Source: Veillonellaceae bacterium
Lineage (GTDB): Bacteria; Bacillota; Negativicutes; Veillonellales; Veillonellaceae
Reading direction: 5' to 3'
DNA: 64,000 bases
Assembly (NCBI GenBank): GCA_900766245.1
Contig: CAAFUR010000027.1
Coordinates: 49,681-113,680, forward strand
The notes under the pieces are model-generated. The model was not told the DNA's origin. It made no database searches and was given only the letters and a program-made list of their open reading frames with translations. Made by a program: the position numbers and the translations under genes. Shown here one piece after another: positions 42,583 through 51,815 of this stretch (position 1 is its first letter; the number at the start of each line of letters is the position of its first letter).

Positions 42583-44667
42583 TTATTTGTTCATGTTTTC
42601 GATTGCTTCTGCTTCTGCTTTGTTGAATTTAGAAGCAATAACGATGCGAATTAAGCAAAGTGCAACGAAGATGTATGCTGCAAAGCCTAGCCATTCAGCT
42701 GTATCACCATAGGATTTTGCTTCAGTGAAGGCCAATTGAAGTGGAGCTTCGCTACCACCTGTACTTACGGAGAAGGCGATGATACCAGCAATGATAACGC
42801 CGATGATACTTTCACCAACGATCAAGCCAGAAGCGAACAATACGCCGCGGCGGTTAGATTGTTCTACGTCAGCATCTGCATAAGCGCCAGCACGTTCTTT
42901 CGCACGTTTTGTGATGTAACGATTTACGAAGTAACCAATGATGGCACCCATTACAAGAGGCATTTCCAAAGTTGGAGGTAAGTAGATACCCATACCAATT
43001 GCAAGTGGTGGTAATGTTAAGGATTTTGTTGTAGATTTTAAAATCAAGTTAACAACGATAGCGGCAATACCAACAAGGATACCGTAGAAGATGTAAGTCC
43101 AATCCATATTAGCATTGAAAATACCTTCTGCAATTTGACGCATCAATGTAGCTTGTGGAGCAGATAATGCTTGGGCAGGATCCATTCCTTCACGAGGCAT
43201 AGCGCCTGTGAAACCGTAAGCATGGTATAACAAGTCAAGTACTGGAGCAATCGCTACGGCGCCAGCTAAGGAACCGATTAATAGAGCTACCTGTTGTTTC
43301 CAAGGTGTAGCACCTACTAATTGACCAGTTTTTAAGTCTTGTAAGTTATCGTTGGAAATTGCTGCAATGGAGATAACCACGGATGTCATGAAAATCGCCA
43401 AGGCAGTAGAGAATTTGATACCTTCTGGTGTAGCTAACAAGTTGTTTGCAGATGCGATAGTAAGCACTACCAAGGAAGACACGATGATACCGATGATACC
43501 GATACCAGAAATTGGACTTGCGGAAGTACCAATTAAGCCCGCCATATAACCACAAGCAGCAGCTACGAAGAAACCGATTAATAATGCCACTACGATACCT
43601 GCGATCACAAGTGTCCAAGCAAGACCTGCGGACATTGGAAGAGCAGATACGAAAGAGTAGAAGCAAATGATTAAGCCAATAATAATTAATGCAAATACGA
43701 TAGCGATAGTAGATGGTCTCATATCTGTATCCATACGGTGTGTATCGCGATATTCTGCGCTAGCCGTCATGGATTTGATAGATAATTTGATACCTTCAAT
43801 AATTGGTTTGATCAATGTCAACAATGTCCAGATGGCAGCTACGCCGATTGTACCAGCACCGATGAAACGAACTTTAGTTTTCCATACAGTGTTAGAGAAT
43901 TTGATAGCTTCTAAATTATCTGGGTTTGGTAGATGGTTGGTTAAGTATGGTACGAAACCACCCCAAGCAATGATCATACCGATCAAGATAGCGATACCAC
44001 TGGCAATACCAATTAAGAAACCGGCACCTAATAAAGCGGAGGAGAAACCAAATGGAATTTGTGTAGCTCCAGCTCCAACAGGGAACCAGAAAGATTTAGA
44101 TTCGCCAAATACGCGGAAACCTTGTGTGACAAAGCTGATGATACCAGCCAATGCACCACCGGATACGATTTCTTTCATACCGCCGGATTGTTTTGTAGTT
44201 TCTCCAGGAACAGTAGAACCTACTTTCAAAATTTCAGCAGCAGCGCGACCTTCTGGATATGGTAAGTCACTATTCATAACCATAGCGCGACGTAATGGAA
44301 TGGTAAATAATACCCCAAGACAGCCACCGCAGGCACATAATAATAATGTTTCCAATAAGTCAAAGTTTTGCCAATAACCGATCATCAATAGACCTGGCAA
44401 TACGAAGATGACTGCAGATAAGGTACCCGCAGCAGATGCTTGCGTTTGTACCATGTTGTTTTCAAGAACATTGGAATCCTTGAAGAAGCGTAAGATTGCC
44501 ATAGATATTACGGCAGCCGGAATGGAGGATGAGAATGTCAAACCTACTTTCAATCCTAGGTATACGTTAGAGGCAGTGAAGATTAATGTAATAATCGCAC
44601 CTAGTAACATCCCTCTGACTGTTAATTCCGGTAAGCTAATATCATGACTCATAAAATCATGCTTCAT
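42583..44667 (-). CDS. OPT-family oligopeptide transporter
   Basis: 694 residues with about 16 helices. Begins SLPELTVRGMLLGAIITLIFTASNVYLGLKVGLTFSSSIPAAVISMAIL, the OPT family start, and contains PEGRAAAEILKVG near residue 145. OPT proteins import peptides or metal-chelate complexes by proton symport. Length is normal. Transcribed alone. Confidence 0.93.
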   Translation of the reverse strand: MKHDFMSHDISLPELTVRGMLLGAIITLIFTASNVYLGLKVGLTFSSSIPAAVISMAILRFFKDSNVLENNMVQTQASAAGTLSAVIFVLPGLLMIGYWQNFDLLETLLLCACGGCLGVLFTIPLRRAMVMNSDLPYPEGRAAAEILKVGSTVPGETTKQSGGMKEIVSGGALAGIISFVTQGFRVFGESKSFWFPVGAGATQIPFGFSSALLGAGFLIGIASGIAILIGMIIAWGGFVPYLTNHLPNPDNLEAIKFSNTVWKTKVRFIGAGTIGVAAIWTLLTLIKPIIEGIKLSIKSMTASAEYRDTHRMDTDMRPSTIAIVFALIIIGLIICFYSFVSALPMSAGLAWTLVIAGIVVALLIGFFVAAACGYMAGLIGTSASPISGIGIIGIIVSSLVVLTIASANNLLATPEGIKFSTALAIFMTSVVISIAAISNDNLQDLKTGQLVGATPWKQQVALLIGSLAGAVAIAPVLDLLYHAYGFTGAMPREGMDPAQALSAPQATLMRQIAEGIFNANMDWTYIFYGILVGIAAIVVNLILKSTTKSLTLPPLAIGMGIYLPPTLEMPLVMGAIIGYFVNRYITKRAKERAGAYADADVEQSNRRGVLFASGLIVGESIIGVIIAGIIAFSVSTGGSEAPLQLAFTEAKSYGDTAEWLGFAAYIFVALCLIRIVIASKFNKAEAEAIENMNK

Positions 44668-44703
44668 AGTTATACCTCCTTAAAATACACTACTATCTTA
44701 CTC

Positions 44704-44732
44704 ATTGTATCAGTATTCTCAAGGACTTTCAA
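44704..44732 (-). promoter_or_regulatory. Promoter of the OPT gene
   Basis: On the minus strand, -35 TTGAAA (44732-44727), 17-nt spacer, extended -10 TGA-TACAAT (44709-44704). Confidence 0.85.
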
Positions 44733-44790
44733 TAAAAAATATAGTAAATTTTGTATACATACGTCTATTTAGAAAAGTATATTAAAAATT

Positions 44791-44824
44791 TTCATATACG
44801 GTTCATGTAGTTGGTGTATATAAT
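44791..44824 (+). promoter_or_regulatory. Two TTCAT sites and promoter of the DUF3298-like gene
   Basis: TTCAT starts at 44791 and 44802, again 11 bp apart as at 32846-32905. TATAAT follows at 44819-44824, inside TATATAAT. Confidence 0.6.
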
Positions 44825-44863
44825 AGAGATATAACTATACCCTATGTGATAAGGAGACAGACT

Positions 44864-45643
44864 ATGAGAAGAAAAATATTTGGTGCGGTACTCATGGCCG
44901 CTTGTTTACCAATAGCATTGCAGGCAGCAGATATTACGGTAGTGAAAGAAACACCGATTGCGGTAGGTGAACGTATCTCTACAACGGCATCGCCAGAAAC
45001 CAATCGCATTATCCGCGAGGAAACGATGAAAGCTAGACAAGATAAAAAACAAATCGTTGCACCAGCAGCAAAAGCGTTTACAGATCGTTTGCAAGTAACA
45101 GTCAAGCCAGAGACAGTGAAAGAAAATCACGTGGATCTGACGTATCCACAAGTACAATCGGTAAGTCCTTACGTAACAAAAGCGATGAATAAGACTATTA
45201 CAGATTATGTGGAAAAACTTCGCAAGCAAGTGCATAAGACAAATGAAAAAGCAGTAGATAGAGAAAAACAAAATTTATACATGAGCTATGATATCAAAGC
45301 TGATGGAAATGGTATTTTTTCGGTGACCATCACATCCTATACCATTGAGGACAATGCGTCTCATGGAATAAATGTGGAAAAAGGATTTACTTTTAATACC
45401 ACCACAGGTCGCAGCTTGTCCTTAAGTGATTTTGGTGGTCTGCCACAAGAAACGATTACAGCAGGATTACAACAATTGCCGAAAGAAGGTAAAAAAGCTA
45501 TCTATGCGGATGCCACAGCAGGTAAGCCAAATAGTTTCTTTGCCCGTGAAAATCATGACATCGTGTTGATTTATGATCAAGGTACCATCGCACCTATGTC
45601 TAGTGGTAGCATTTATGTGCCAGTAGGAAACTTAGGAAAATAA
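44864..45643 (+). CDS. Exported DUF3298/DUF4163-like protein
   Basis: About 259 residues. Signal peptide MRRKIFGAVLMAACLPIALQA. The body matches the RsiV/PdaC-associated region (DLTYPQVQSVSPYVTKAMNKTITDYVEKL; SYTIEDNASHGINVEKGFTFNTTTGRSLSLSDFGG), as in exported lysozyme-sensing anti-sigma proteins, but without a transmembrane segment. The exact role is unknown. The ATG at 44864 follows AAGGAG. It is monocistronic, and its promoter carries two phased TTCAT sites. Confidence 0.8.
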   Translation: MRRKIFGAVLMAACLPIALQAADITVVKETPIAVGERISTTASPETNRIIREETMKARQDKKQIVAPAAKAFTDRLQVTVKPETVKENHVDLTYPQVQSVSPYVTKAMNKTITDYVEKLRKQVHKTNEKAVDREKQNLYMSYDIKADGNGIFSVTITSYTIEDNASHGINVEKGFTFNTTTGRSLSLSDFGGLPQETITAGLQQLPKEGKKAIYADATAGKPNSFFARENHDIVLIYDQGTIAPMSSGSIYVPVGNLGK

Positions 45644-45744
45644 TAAGAGAACTTTGCAGCTGTTAAGTAGTCATGCCTAGTGGTATCAAATATAGATAGT
45701 ATAGTTGCAGCTCAAGAGTGTAAAAATAACTATGAAATGAAATA

Positions 45745-45784
45745 GAGGAAAGTTGAACGTAATGTATCAACTTTCCTCTTTTTT
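45745..45784. terminator. Terminator between convergent genes, same family as at 18293
   Basis: AGAGGAAAGTTGA...TCAACTTTCCTCT stem with TTTTTT after it, nearly the same sequence as the terminator at 18293-18328. It serves the DUF3298-like gene and probably also the minus-strand transglycosylase. Confidence 0.88.
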
Positions 45785-45786
45785 AA

Positions 45787-46599
45787 TTAGTGATTCTGTT
45801 GTTTCTTCGGAGCGTCAAGACGCTTATAATAGGCTTTATCGATGTCTGCATAGGAGATAATCCCTTGTTGTGCCATTAAGGTTAACACGGTTCGTTGTCG
45901 TTGTTTCGTGGCATCTATATTGCTCACCGGGTTAAAGTAAGACGGCGCCTGTGGAATGCCTGCTAGCACAGCAGCTTGACTTAAGTTAAGATCCTTCGGC
46001 TCTGTGTTGAAGTATCCTTCAGAGGCGGATTTAATGCCATAGTAATCGGTGCCATAATAAATGGTATTTAGATACATGGTGATGATTTCATCTTTACTGT
46101 AATAATGTTCCATCAAATAAGCAAGGAAAACTTCTTCCACCTTACGAGACATGATACGTTTGGAGGATAAGAATAAATTTTTCACCAATTGTTGGGTAAT
46201 GGTACTACCGCCTTCTACGGTTTGTCCAGCGATGGTATTGGTATACAAGGCACGACCAATGCTAAAGAAATCGACAGCGCCATGCTCATAGAAACGTTTA
46301 TCTTCCGTAGCCACTAAAGCTTGTTTTACTATAGGGCTAATATCTTCGCTGCGAACGCGATGCTCTAGTGGCACCCGTTTATCCATGGCCTCCTCTACAG
46401 CTTCTTTGAAATGAAAGAGACGTTTAATGCGGTCGATTCTAGAAAGCTGATCTTCCCCTTGTTCAATGGTTTGTTCTTTTATCGTATGTGCTACATGTTG
46501 TGTAGTGGTTTTAGCATCCTCTGGGGTATACCCAGCGAACCAATATAAACCACCAGCTGCAATGGCGAGCACAAGGATGAGTTTAAAAAGTGTTTTCAT
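45787..46599 (-). CDS. Monofunctional peptidoglycan transglycosylase (GT51)
   Basis: 270 residues. N-terminal membrane anchor (about 5-24), then GT51 motifs: VATEDKRFYEHGAVDFFSIGRAL near residue 95, GGSTITQQLVKNLFLSSKR near residue 130, RKVEEVFLAYLMEHYYSKDEI near residue 152 and LNTIYYGTDYYGIKSASEGYF near residue 180. There is no transpeptidase domain, so it polymerises lipid II without cross-linking. Transcribed alone. Confidence 0.94.
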   Translation of the reverse strand: MKTLFKLILVLAIAAGGLYWFAGYTPEDAKTTTQHVAHTIKEQTIEQGEDQLSRIDRIKRLFHFKEAVEEAMDKRVPLEHRVRSEDISPIVKQALVATEDKRFYEHGAVDFFSIGRALYTNTIAGQTVEGGSTITQQLVKNLFLSSKRIMSRKVEEVFLAYLMEHYYSKDEIITMYLNTIYYGTDYYGIKSASEGYFNTEPKDLNLSQAAVLAGIPQAPSYFNPVSNIDATKQRQRTVLTLMAQQGIISYADIDKAYYKRLDAPKKQQNH

Positions 46600-46955
46600 G
46601 GGTTCATCATATCATATCTAGGGGGTATCAACAATAGGAGGAATAGATTATAAGAGTAGAAAGGTTTGTTTGCTATTAACAATGCGTAAGAATATTGAAT
46701 CATCCGACTAGACTCGAGCAGAGTGCGTTCATTTGGTAATGTATAGTAGTGGAAAGTATGATGTAGTCATAGAAGAATGATACGGTCACAGGTTATAGGT
46801 ATTGCCTATAAAATGGCATAAGATAGAATGAAAATGTATATAAAAGAATTTTTATAAAAAATACTTGCATTATTATACAGATGGTTGTATAATACGTTCA
46901 TAAGATAGAAACAAGTGCTGCACAGCAGTGAATTACACAAAGAAAGAGGTCAATT
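46600..46955. other. 356-bp spacer upstream of argG
   Basis: No gene was seen. It contains the argG promoter and A+T-rich inverted motifs at 46836-46880 that could be regulatory. Confidence 0.6.
46865..46893 (+). promoter_or_regulatory. argGH promoter with possible ARG box
   Basis: TTGCAT (46865-46870), 17-nt spacer, TATAAT (46888-46893). The sequence TGCAT-TATT-ATACA over 46866-46879 matches 12 of 14 positions of an ArgR half-site pair (TGAAT-N4-ATTCA) and overlaps the -35. A second imperfect pair, TGTAT and GTTCA, lies at 46886-46900. Confidence 0.7.
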
Positions 46956-48170
46956 ATGAGCAACATTAACAAAGTAGTATTAGCTTACTCCGGTGGTTTG
47001 GATACATCTGTTATTATTCCTTGGTTGAAAGAAAACTATGGCGCAGAAGTCATCGCTGTATGCGTGAACTTAGGTCAACCAGAAGATTATGACGCAGTAG
47101 AGAAAAAAGCTATTAAATCTGGTGCTACGAAAGCGTACATCATCGATGCGCAAGAAGAATTTGTGTCCGACTACATTTGGCCAGTTGTAAAAGCAGGTGC
47201 TGTGTATGAAGGTAAATACTTATTAGGTACTTCCTTTGCAAGACCATTAATCGCGAAAAAATTAGTAGAAATTGCTGCACAAGAAGGAGCGGATGCCATC
47301 GCTCACGGTGCTACAGGTAAAGGGAATGACCAAGTGCGTTTTGAATTGACAATCAAAGCACTTTCACCAAATACAAAAATCATTGCTCCATGGCGTGAAT
47401 GGGAATTGAAATCCCGGGAAGATTGCATGGAATACGCAGCGAAACACGACATTCCAGTAGTGGCAACAAAAAAACATCCCTACTCTATGGACCAAAACGT
47501 ATGGCATTTATCCCATGAAGGTGGCGATTTAGAAGATCCTAAGAATGCCCCTAAAAATGATGTATATTTAGTTAGCAAATCTCCAGAAGAAGCACCAGAT
47601 GCGCCAACTATGGTGACTATCGACTTCAAAGAAGGCGTACCAGTGGCAGTAAATGGTCAAGCTATGTCTCCACTTACCATCTTACAAACTTTGAATGAAA
47701 TCGGTGCTGCTAATGGTATTGGTATTGTAGATATCGTAGAAAATCGGTTAGTGGGTATGAAATCTCGCGGTGTCTATGAAAATCCTGGTGGAGCCATCAT
47801 CATGTATGCGCACAGAGAATTGGAATACCTTTGCTTAGACAGAGCGACATACCATTACAAAGAATTAGTGGCGAACAAATACGGAGAACTTGTGTATGAC
47901 GGCATGTGGTTTGCTCCATTGATGAGCGCTTTACAAGCCTTCGTGGACAGCACACAACAAACTGTAACAGGTCAAGTAACGTTGAAATTGTACAAAGGTA
48001 ATATCATCAGTGCTGGATCTACATCTCCATATTCCTTGTACAACCAAGAATTTGTAACATTTGAAGAAGATGATGTATATAACCAAGCTGATGCAGAAGG
48101 TTTCATCAACTTATTCGGATTGCCTTTAACAATCAATGCATTAATGAAAGAGAAAGCAGGTTTAAAATAA
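46956..48170 (+). CDS. argG: Argininosuccinate synthase
   Basis: Joins citrulline and aspartate with ATP. 404 residues: AYSGGLDTSVIIPWL (ATP loop, residues 10-20), CVNLGQPEDYD, HGATGKGNDQVRFE and NVWHLSHEGGDLE. Normal length. Overlaps argH by one base (TAATG). Confidence 0.98.
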   Translation: MSNINKVVLAYSGGLDTSVIIPWLKENYGAEVIAVCVNLGQPEDYDAVEKKAIKSGATKAYIIDAQEEFVSDYIWPVVKAGAVYEGKYLLGTSFARPLIAKKLVEIAAQEGADAIAHGATGKGNDQVRFELTIKALSPNTKIIAPWREWELKSREDCMEYAAKHDIPVVATKKHPYSMDQNVWHLSHEGGDLEDPKNAPKNDVYLVSKSPEEAPDAPTMVTIDFKEGVPVAVNGQAMSPLTILQTLNEIGAANGIGIVDIVENRLVGMKSRGVYENPGGAIIMYAHRELEYLCLDRATYHYKELVANKYGELVYDGMWFAPLMSALQAFVDSTQQTVTGQVTLKLYKGNIISAGSTSPYSLYNQEFVTFEEDDVYNQADAEGFINLFGLPLTINALMKEKAGLK

Positions 48171-49591
48171 TGGCGAAACTTTGGGGCGGACGCTTTACCA
48201 AAGGGACGGATAAGGCAGTAGAGGACTTCACGTCCTCTATTTCCTTTGATTCCCGTATGTATAAAGAAGATGTGGCAGGAAGTATTGCTCATGCCACAAT
48301 GCTAGCAGAGCAATACATCATTTCTAAGGAAGATAAAAATGCCATTGTAGCAGGTTTACAGGCTATTGAAAAGCAGATCGATGCAGGAGATTTCGAGTTC
48401 TCTGTGGCCTTAGAAGACATCCATATGAATATAGAAAAACGTTTAACCGATGCCATCGGTGAGGCAGGTGGACGTCTCCATACAGGTCGTAGCCGTAATG
48501 ACCAAGTGGCGGTGGACTTACACATGTATATCCGTAAGGCCGTAGTACACATGGGGGAAGAACTTGTGAACTTGCAACAAGCCTTCTTAGAAGTAGCAGA
48601 AAAATACAAAGAGGTCATTATCCCTGGTTACACCCATTTACAACGGGCACAACCAGTGCTATTTAGCCATCATATGATGGCGTACTTTTCCATGATAAGC
48701 CGTGATTTCGATAATTTGCCCTTAATCTTTAAACATGCCAATGTAATGCCATTAGGGGCAGGGGCTTTGGCCGGTACGACCTATCCTATCGATCAAAATA
48801 TGACGAAGGAATTGTTGCATTTCGATGCCATCTATGAAAATAGTATGGATGCTGTCAGCGACCGTGACTATGTACTAGAGTTCCTCAGCTTTGGGGCAAA
48901 AGTGATGATGCATCTAAGCCGTTTAAGCGAAGAATTAATCCTATGGTCTAGCACAGAGTTTGGGTTCATCGAATTGGACGATGCTCATTGCACTGGTTCC
49001 AGCATTATGCCACAAAAGAAAAATCCAGATGTATGTGAACTCGTACGTGGTAAAACAGGTCGAATTTACGGACATTTGATGGGACTTCTTACAACCATGA
49101 AAGGCCTGCCAATGACGTACAATAAAGATATGCAAGAAGATAAAGAAGGCGTTTTTGACACCATTGATACATTGCATTTCGCTATCTCTATTACGGCAGA
49201 CATGTTACGTCATATGAAAGTTAATGGAGACCATACAAAAGCAGTGTTGGACGATGATTTCTCCAACGCTACAGATATGGCGGACTACTTGGCGAAAAAA
49301 GGGGTGCCATTCCGGGAAGCCCATGCCATTGTAGGGGCAGCGGTACAACATTGCATTGAAAAAGGATGTGTGTTGTTGGATCTTTCAGTAGAAGATTTCA
49401 AAGCTATTTCACATCACTTTGAGGCGGATATTTTGGATGCCATTACCATCGAAGCTTGCGTAGCAGGTCGCAGTAACTACAGTGGTACAGCGCCAGAGTG
49501 CGTAGCTCGTCAAATCTGTATCGGCAAAGAAGTGCTTGCAGAGGAAATAACACAAATTACAAAGTGGAAAGAAAAAATCCATTTGCAATAA
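48170..49591 (+). CDS. argH: Argininosuccinate lyase
   Basis: Cleaves argininosuccinate to arginine and fumarate. 473 residues with WGGRFTKGTDKAVEDFT at the start, HTGRSRNDQVAVDLHMY, GYTHLQRAQPVLFSHH and the signature GSSIMPQKKNPDVCELVRGKTGR (residues 278-300). Directly coupled to argG. Ends at a strong terminator (49700-49728), which marks the left edge of a foreign-looking segment. Confidence 0.98.
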   Translation: MAKLWGGRFTKGTDKAVEDFTSSISFDSRMYKEDVAGSIAHATMLAEQYIISKEDKNAIVAGLQAIEKQIDAGDFEFSVALEDIHMNIEKRLTDAIGEAGGRLHTGRSRNDQVAVDLHMYIRKAVVHMGEELVNLQQAFLEVAEKYKEVIIPGYTHLQRAQPVLFSHHMMAYFSMISRDFDNLPLIFKHANVMPLGAGALAGTTYPIDQNMTKELLHFDAIYENSMDAVSDRDYVLEFLSFGAKVMMHLSRLSEELILWSSTEFGFIELDDAHCTGSSIMPQKKNPDVCELVRGKTGRIYGHLMGLLTTMKGLPMTYNKDMQEDKEGVFDTIDTLHFAISITADMLRHMKVNGDHTKAVLDDDFSNATDMADYLAKKGVPFREAHAIVGAAVQHCIEKGCVLLDLSVEDFKAISHHFEADILDAITIEACVAGRSNYSGTAPECVARQICIGKEVLAEEITQITKWKEKIHLQ

Positions 49592-49699
49592 ATAGGTTTG
49601 TAGTAATATTCATATTGTCTTCTTTCATTCGTATAAAAGTGATATCTGTAACTGGTATATGTAGCGATTCTGATTTAGCAAGACTATCGCAACTATGCA

Positions 49700-49731
49700 A
49701 AAAAGCAACGGCAAATCCGTTGCTTTTTTTG
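49700..49731 (+). terminator. argGH terminator at island boundary
   Basis: A 12-bp stem AAAAAGCAACGG/CCGTTGCTTTTT (49700-49711 with 49717-49728) with further T. Confidence 0.92.
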
Positions 49732-49748
49732 AGATAAGTTCAATATCC

Positions 49749-50807
49749 TCAATCCTTGTCTTCTTCATTTTCTTTTACAATATCTTTTTGTGAATTTTTT
49801 TCAGAGAGTTTTTGATCGATATACTTATTAATATTTTCATAAAATTCTTTGGTCTTCTCACTATCCAATTTTGTCGAATTATGAATTTGATTAACTTGGT
49901 TTACTTTCAAATGAACAGATTGAATACCGTAAGAGGCTTGTTTTTGGCGGAGCGTTTCTAATTGTTCTTCTGAAAGCGGATTGCCAACAATCGTCAAGAC
50001 CAATTCATTTTTGCTTGACTTGTAGACTTGACTAATGACCGTATGATTGGTGAACTCTTTTCCTACAAACTGTTTGATTCCTTCTTTTCGTGCCTGATCC
50101 ATCGTTAGCGTGACTGCTGAATAGGTGGCTGGAAGAATTAATAATACAATCAAGGATATCAACCCAATTTTCATTTTAATGTTTAGCTCTTTAAATGAGC
50201 GTAAGGGAGATTTTCTCATCAAAATTCTTGTTCCAACAATATTGGTTAGCATGATAAAGACACAGTTAATTAAGAAAAGATAGAGAGCTCCATATAAAAA
50301 TCGTACATTTCCATTAGCTAAACCATAGCCGGCAGTACAGATAGGTGGCATCAGAGCTGTTGCAATGGCTACTCCTGGCACGATATTGTTTGCTTCTTTT
50401 TTTCTTGAACCAATTACACCTGCTATCCCACCTGCAATAGCAATGAGAACATCCCAAATGGTTGGAGAGGTTCGTGCAATCAACTCGCTACTTGCATAAG
50501 ATAAGGGAGAAATCCAGAAATACAGAGCTGAGACAAGCAAACTGACCAATACTTGAGTAAATAAAACATTTAAAGATTGCTTGATTAAACGGGTATCAAA
50601 AATAGCTAAGCCGAATCCCAGTCCAACAATCGGTGTCATAAGAGGGGAAATTAGCATGGCTCCAATAATAACAGCTGTTGAATTCATATTTAAACCTATA
50701 GAGGCAATAAAAATCGCGCACATCAAAATTACTGTATCGCTTAATCGAACATGAAGATCATCATATAATTTATCACGGTATTCACGTGCTGAATAGTTTC
50801 CTGTCAT
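49749..50807 (-). CDS. DUF389 (TIGR00341) membrane protein, probably of streptococcal origin
   Basis: 352 residues. Hydrophobic N-terminal half with DTVILMCAIFIASIGLNMNSTAVIIGAMLISPLMTPIVGLGFGLAIFD, the DUF389 signature, and IVPGVAIATALMPPICTAGYGLANG. The C-terminal soluble part is charged and ends in an acidic tail (ENEEDKD). Function unknown; the sequence resembles Streptococcus proteins as remembered. Low-G+C codon choice differs from argGH. It has AAAGGAG before the ATG and an extended -10 (TGG-TATAAT, minus strand, 50955-50947). Confidence 0.85.
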   Translation of the reverse strand: MTGNYSAREYRDKLYDDLHVRLSDTVILMCAIFIASIGLNMNSTAVIIGAMLISPLMTPIVGLGFGLAIFDTRLIKQSLNVLFTQVLVSLLVSALYFWISPLSYASSELIARTSPTIWDVLIAIAGGIAGVIGSRKKEANNIVPGVAIATALMPPICTAGYGLANGNVRFLYGALYLFLINCVFIMLTNIVGTRILMRKSPLRSFKELNIKMKIGLISLIVLLILPATYSAVTLTMDQARKEGIKQFVGKEFTNHTVISQVYKSSKNELVLTIVGNPLSEEQLETLRQKQASYGIQSVHLKVNQVNQIHNSTKLDSEKTKEFYENINKYIDQKLSEKNSQKDIVKENEEDKD

Positions 50808-51172
50808 TGGTTACTCCTTTTATTTCATATAATCTTGTTTCCGCATGGGTGGTGGTAGAGCCTTCTGTCTAATCTTCTGTGTTTTAATTCTTACCGGTTA
50901 TTCTATTGAAAGTTATCCATTACGTATCGCTCAGCCTAGCCTTAACATTATACCAAAATTTTATAGTATTTCTTTAAAGAAATTTATTAATTTAACAGAT
51001 AGAAAAAGTAAGAAATTTTGCTTCATTTTCCAACAAAGATTTGCCACTGTCACCTAAAATATTGGGAAAGTAAATATCGAAAATATATAATAAAATGTAA
51101 GCGAATTCAAACAAAACGGTAATTTAGTGAATGCTGATTGCCGTTTTTCCATATGTTTAAGGAGGTAACAAT
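50808..51172. other. Divergent spacer with promoters and attenuator-like hairpin
   Basis: Contains the minus-strand promoter of the DUF389 gene, a plus-strand promoter TTGGGA-N18-TATAAT (51062-51091), and a hairpin AAAACGGTAAT/ATTGCCGTTTT (51113-51123 with 51137-51147) with a T-run in the leader of the next gene. Confidence 0.65.
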
Positions 51173-51370
51173 ATGCTTAAGGCAAAAATTTTTTATATAT
51201 TTTTATTTTTGATCGTTGTCGAAACTATAGGCTTGTTGTTGTTGAAAAGAGGTCTAGAAATGGGCTATTTTGGCACAGAAGCTATTATCCTCGCAGTTTT
51301 TTCATTTGCTTTTTACAACCTATGTTCATTCGGTTGGGTCTACTTTACAATAAAAAACAATAAAAAATAA
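51173..51370 (+). CDS. Small membrane protein of 65 residues, unidentified
   Basis: Two predicted helices (KIFYIFLFLIVVETIGLLLL and AVFSFAFYNLCSFGWVYF) with a basic tail (KNNKK). It has a consensus Shine-Dalgarno TAAGGAGGT seven bases before the ATG. A leader terminator-like hairpin precedes it and a terminator (51378-51407) follows. It could be a small transporter-like or toxin-like peptide; the sequence does not identify it. Confidence 0.65.
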   Translation: MLKAKIFYIFLFLIVVETIGLLLLKRGLEMGYFGTEAIILAVFSFAFYNLCSFGWVYFTIKNNKK

Positions 51371-51377
51371 ATAGAAC

Positions 51378-51407
51378 AAATTGGAGGCTAACACCTCCGA
51401 TTTTTTT
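51378..51407 (+). terminator. Terminator of the 65-aa gene
   Basis: AAATTGGAGG/CCTCCGATTT stem with a G-U pair and a seven-T tail. Confidence 0.88.
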
Positions 51408-51815
51408 GTATGCAGACCCCGAATTTTCGTTTTTTCATGCAAAAATAGCGTATTTTCGGTGCTGAGATGATGATCCTGGAGCTTTTTCAGATACTTTTGT
51501 GATGTATCTATCACTTGAAACGCCTACAGCGCCAAGGACTTTGGGCACTTTTTAGATACTTTCCTAAAGGAGTACATTTTTCCGAAAAAGTACAATTTTT
51601 CGGAAAGTTGTATGTTGTACCAAAATTGTCTCTACCACAACATATAGAAAAATAAGTGAAATGGATAGGGAATATCCCTTTTTATTTTGCTTTAAATCAG
51701 ATTTTTGGATGGAATAGTAGATGATAAGACAAAATATCTTTGAACATACAAAAAGACAAACGCCAAAAATGACGTCTGTCTACGTTCTGAGGTAGCCTTT
51801 AGGCTCCCTTTTTTC
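51408..51815. other. Spacer inside the foreign segment
   Basis: No convincing gene. It carries near-inverted motifs around TTTTTCCGAAAA and TTTTTCGGAAA (51576-51615), and a minus-strand terminator AGACAGACGTC/GGCGTTTGTCT (51781-51771 with 51764-51754) for the exporter gene. Possible decayed coding sequence on the minus strand at 51430-51545 could not be identified. Confidence 0.5.

Noticed and set aside
43667..44377. 236-codon plus-strand frame within the OPT gene
   Set aside because: It is the reverse complement of a conserved transporter; the composition (Pro/Ile/Ala-rich) is that of a shadow frame.
51326..51514. 62-codon minus-strand frame in the foreign segment, possibly a recombinase remnant
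   Set aside because: The translation did not match a family I can name, and it overlaps the terminator of the 65-aa gene. It is noted only as a possible decayed relic.
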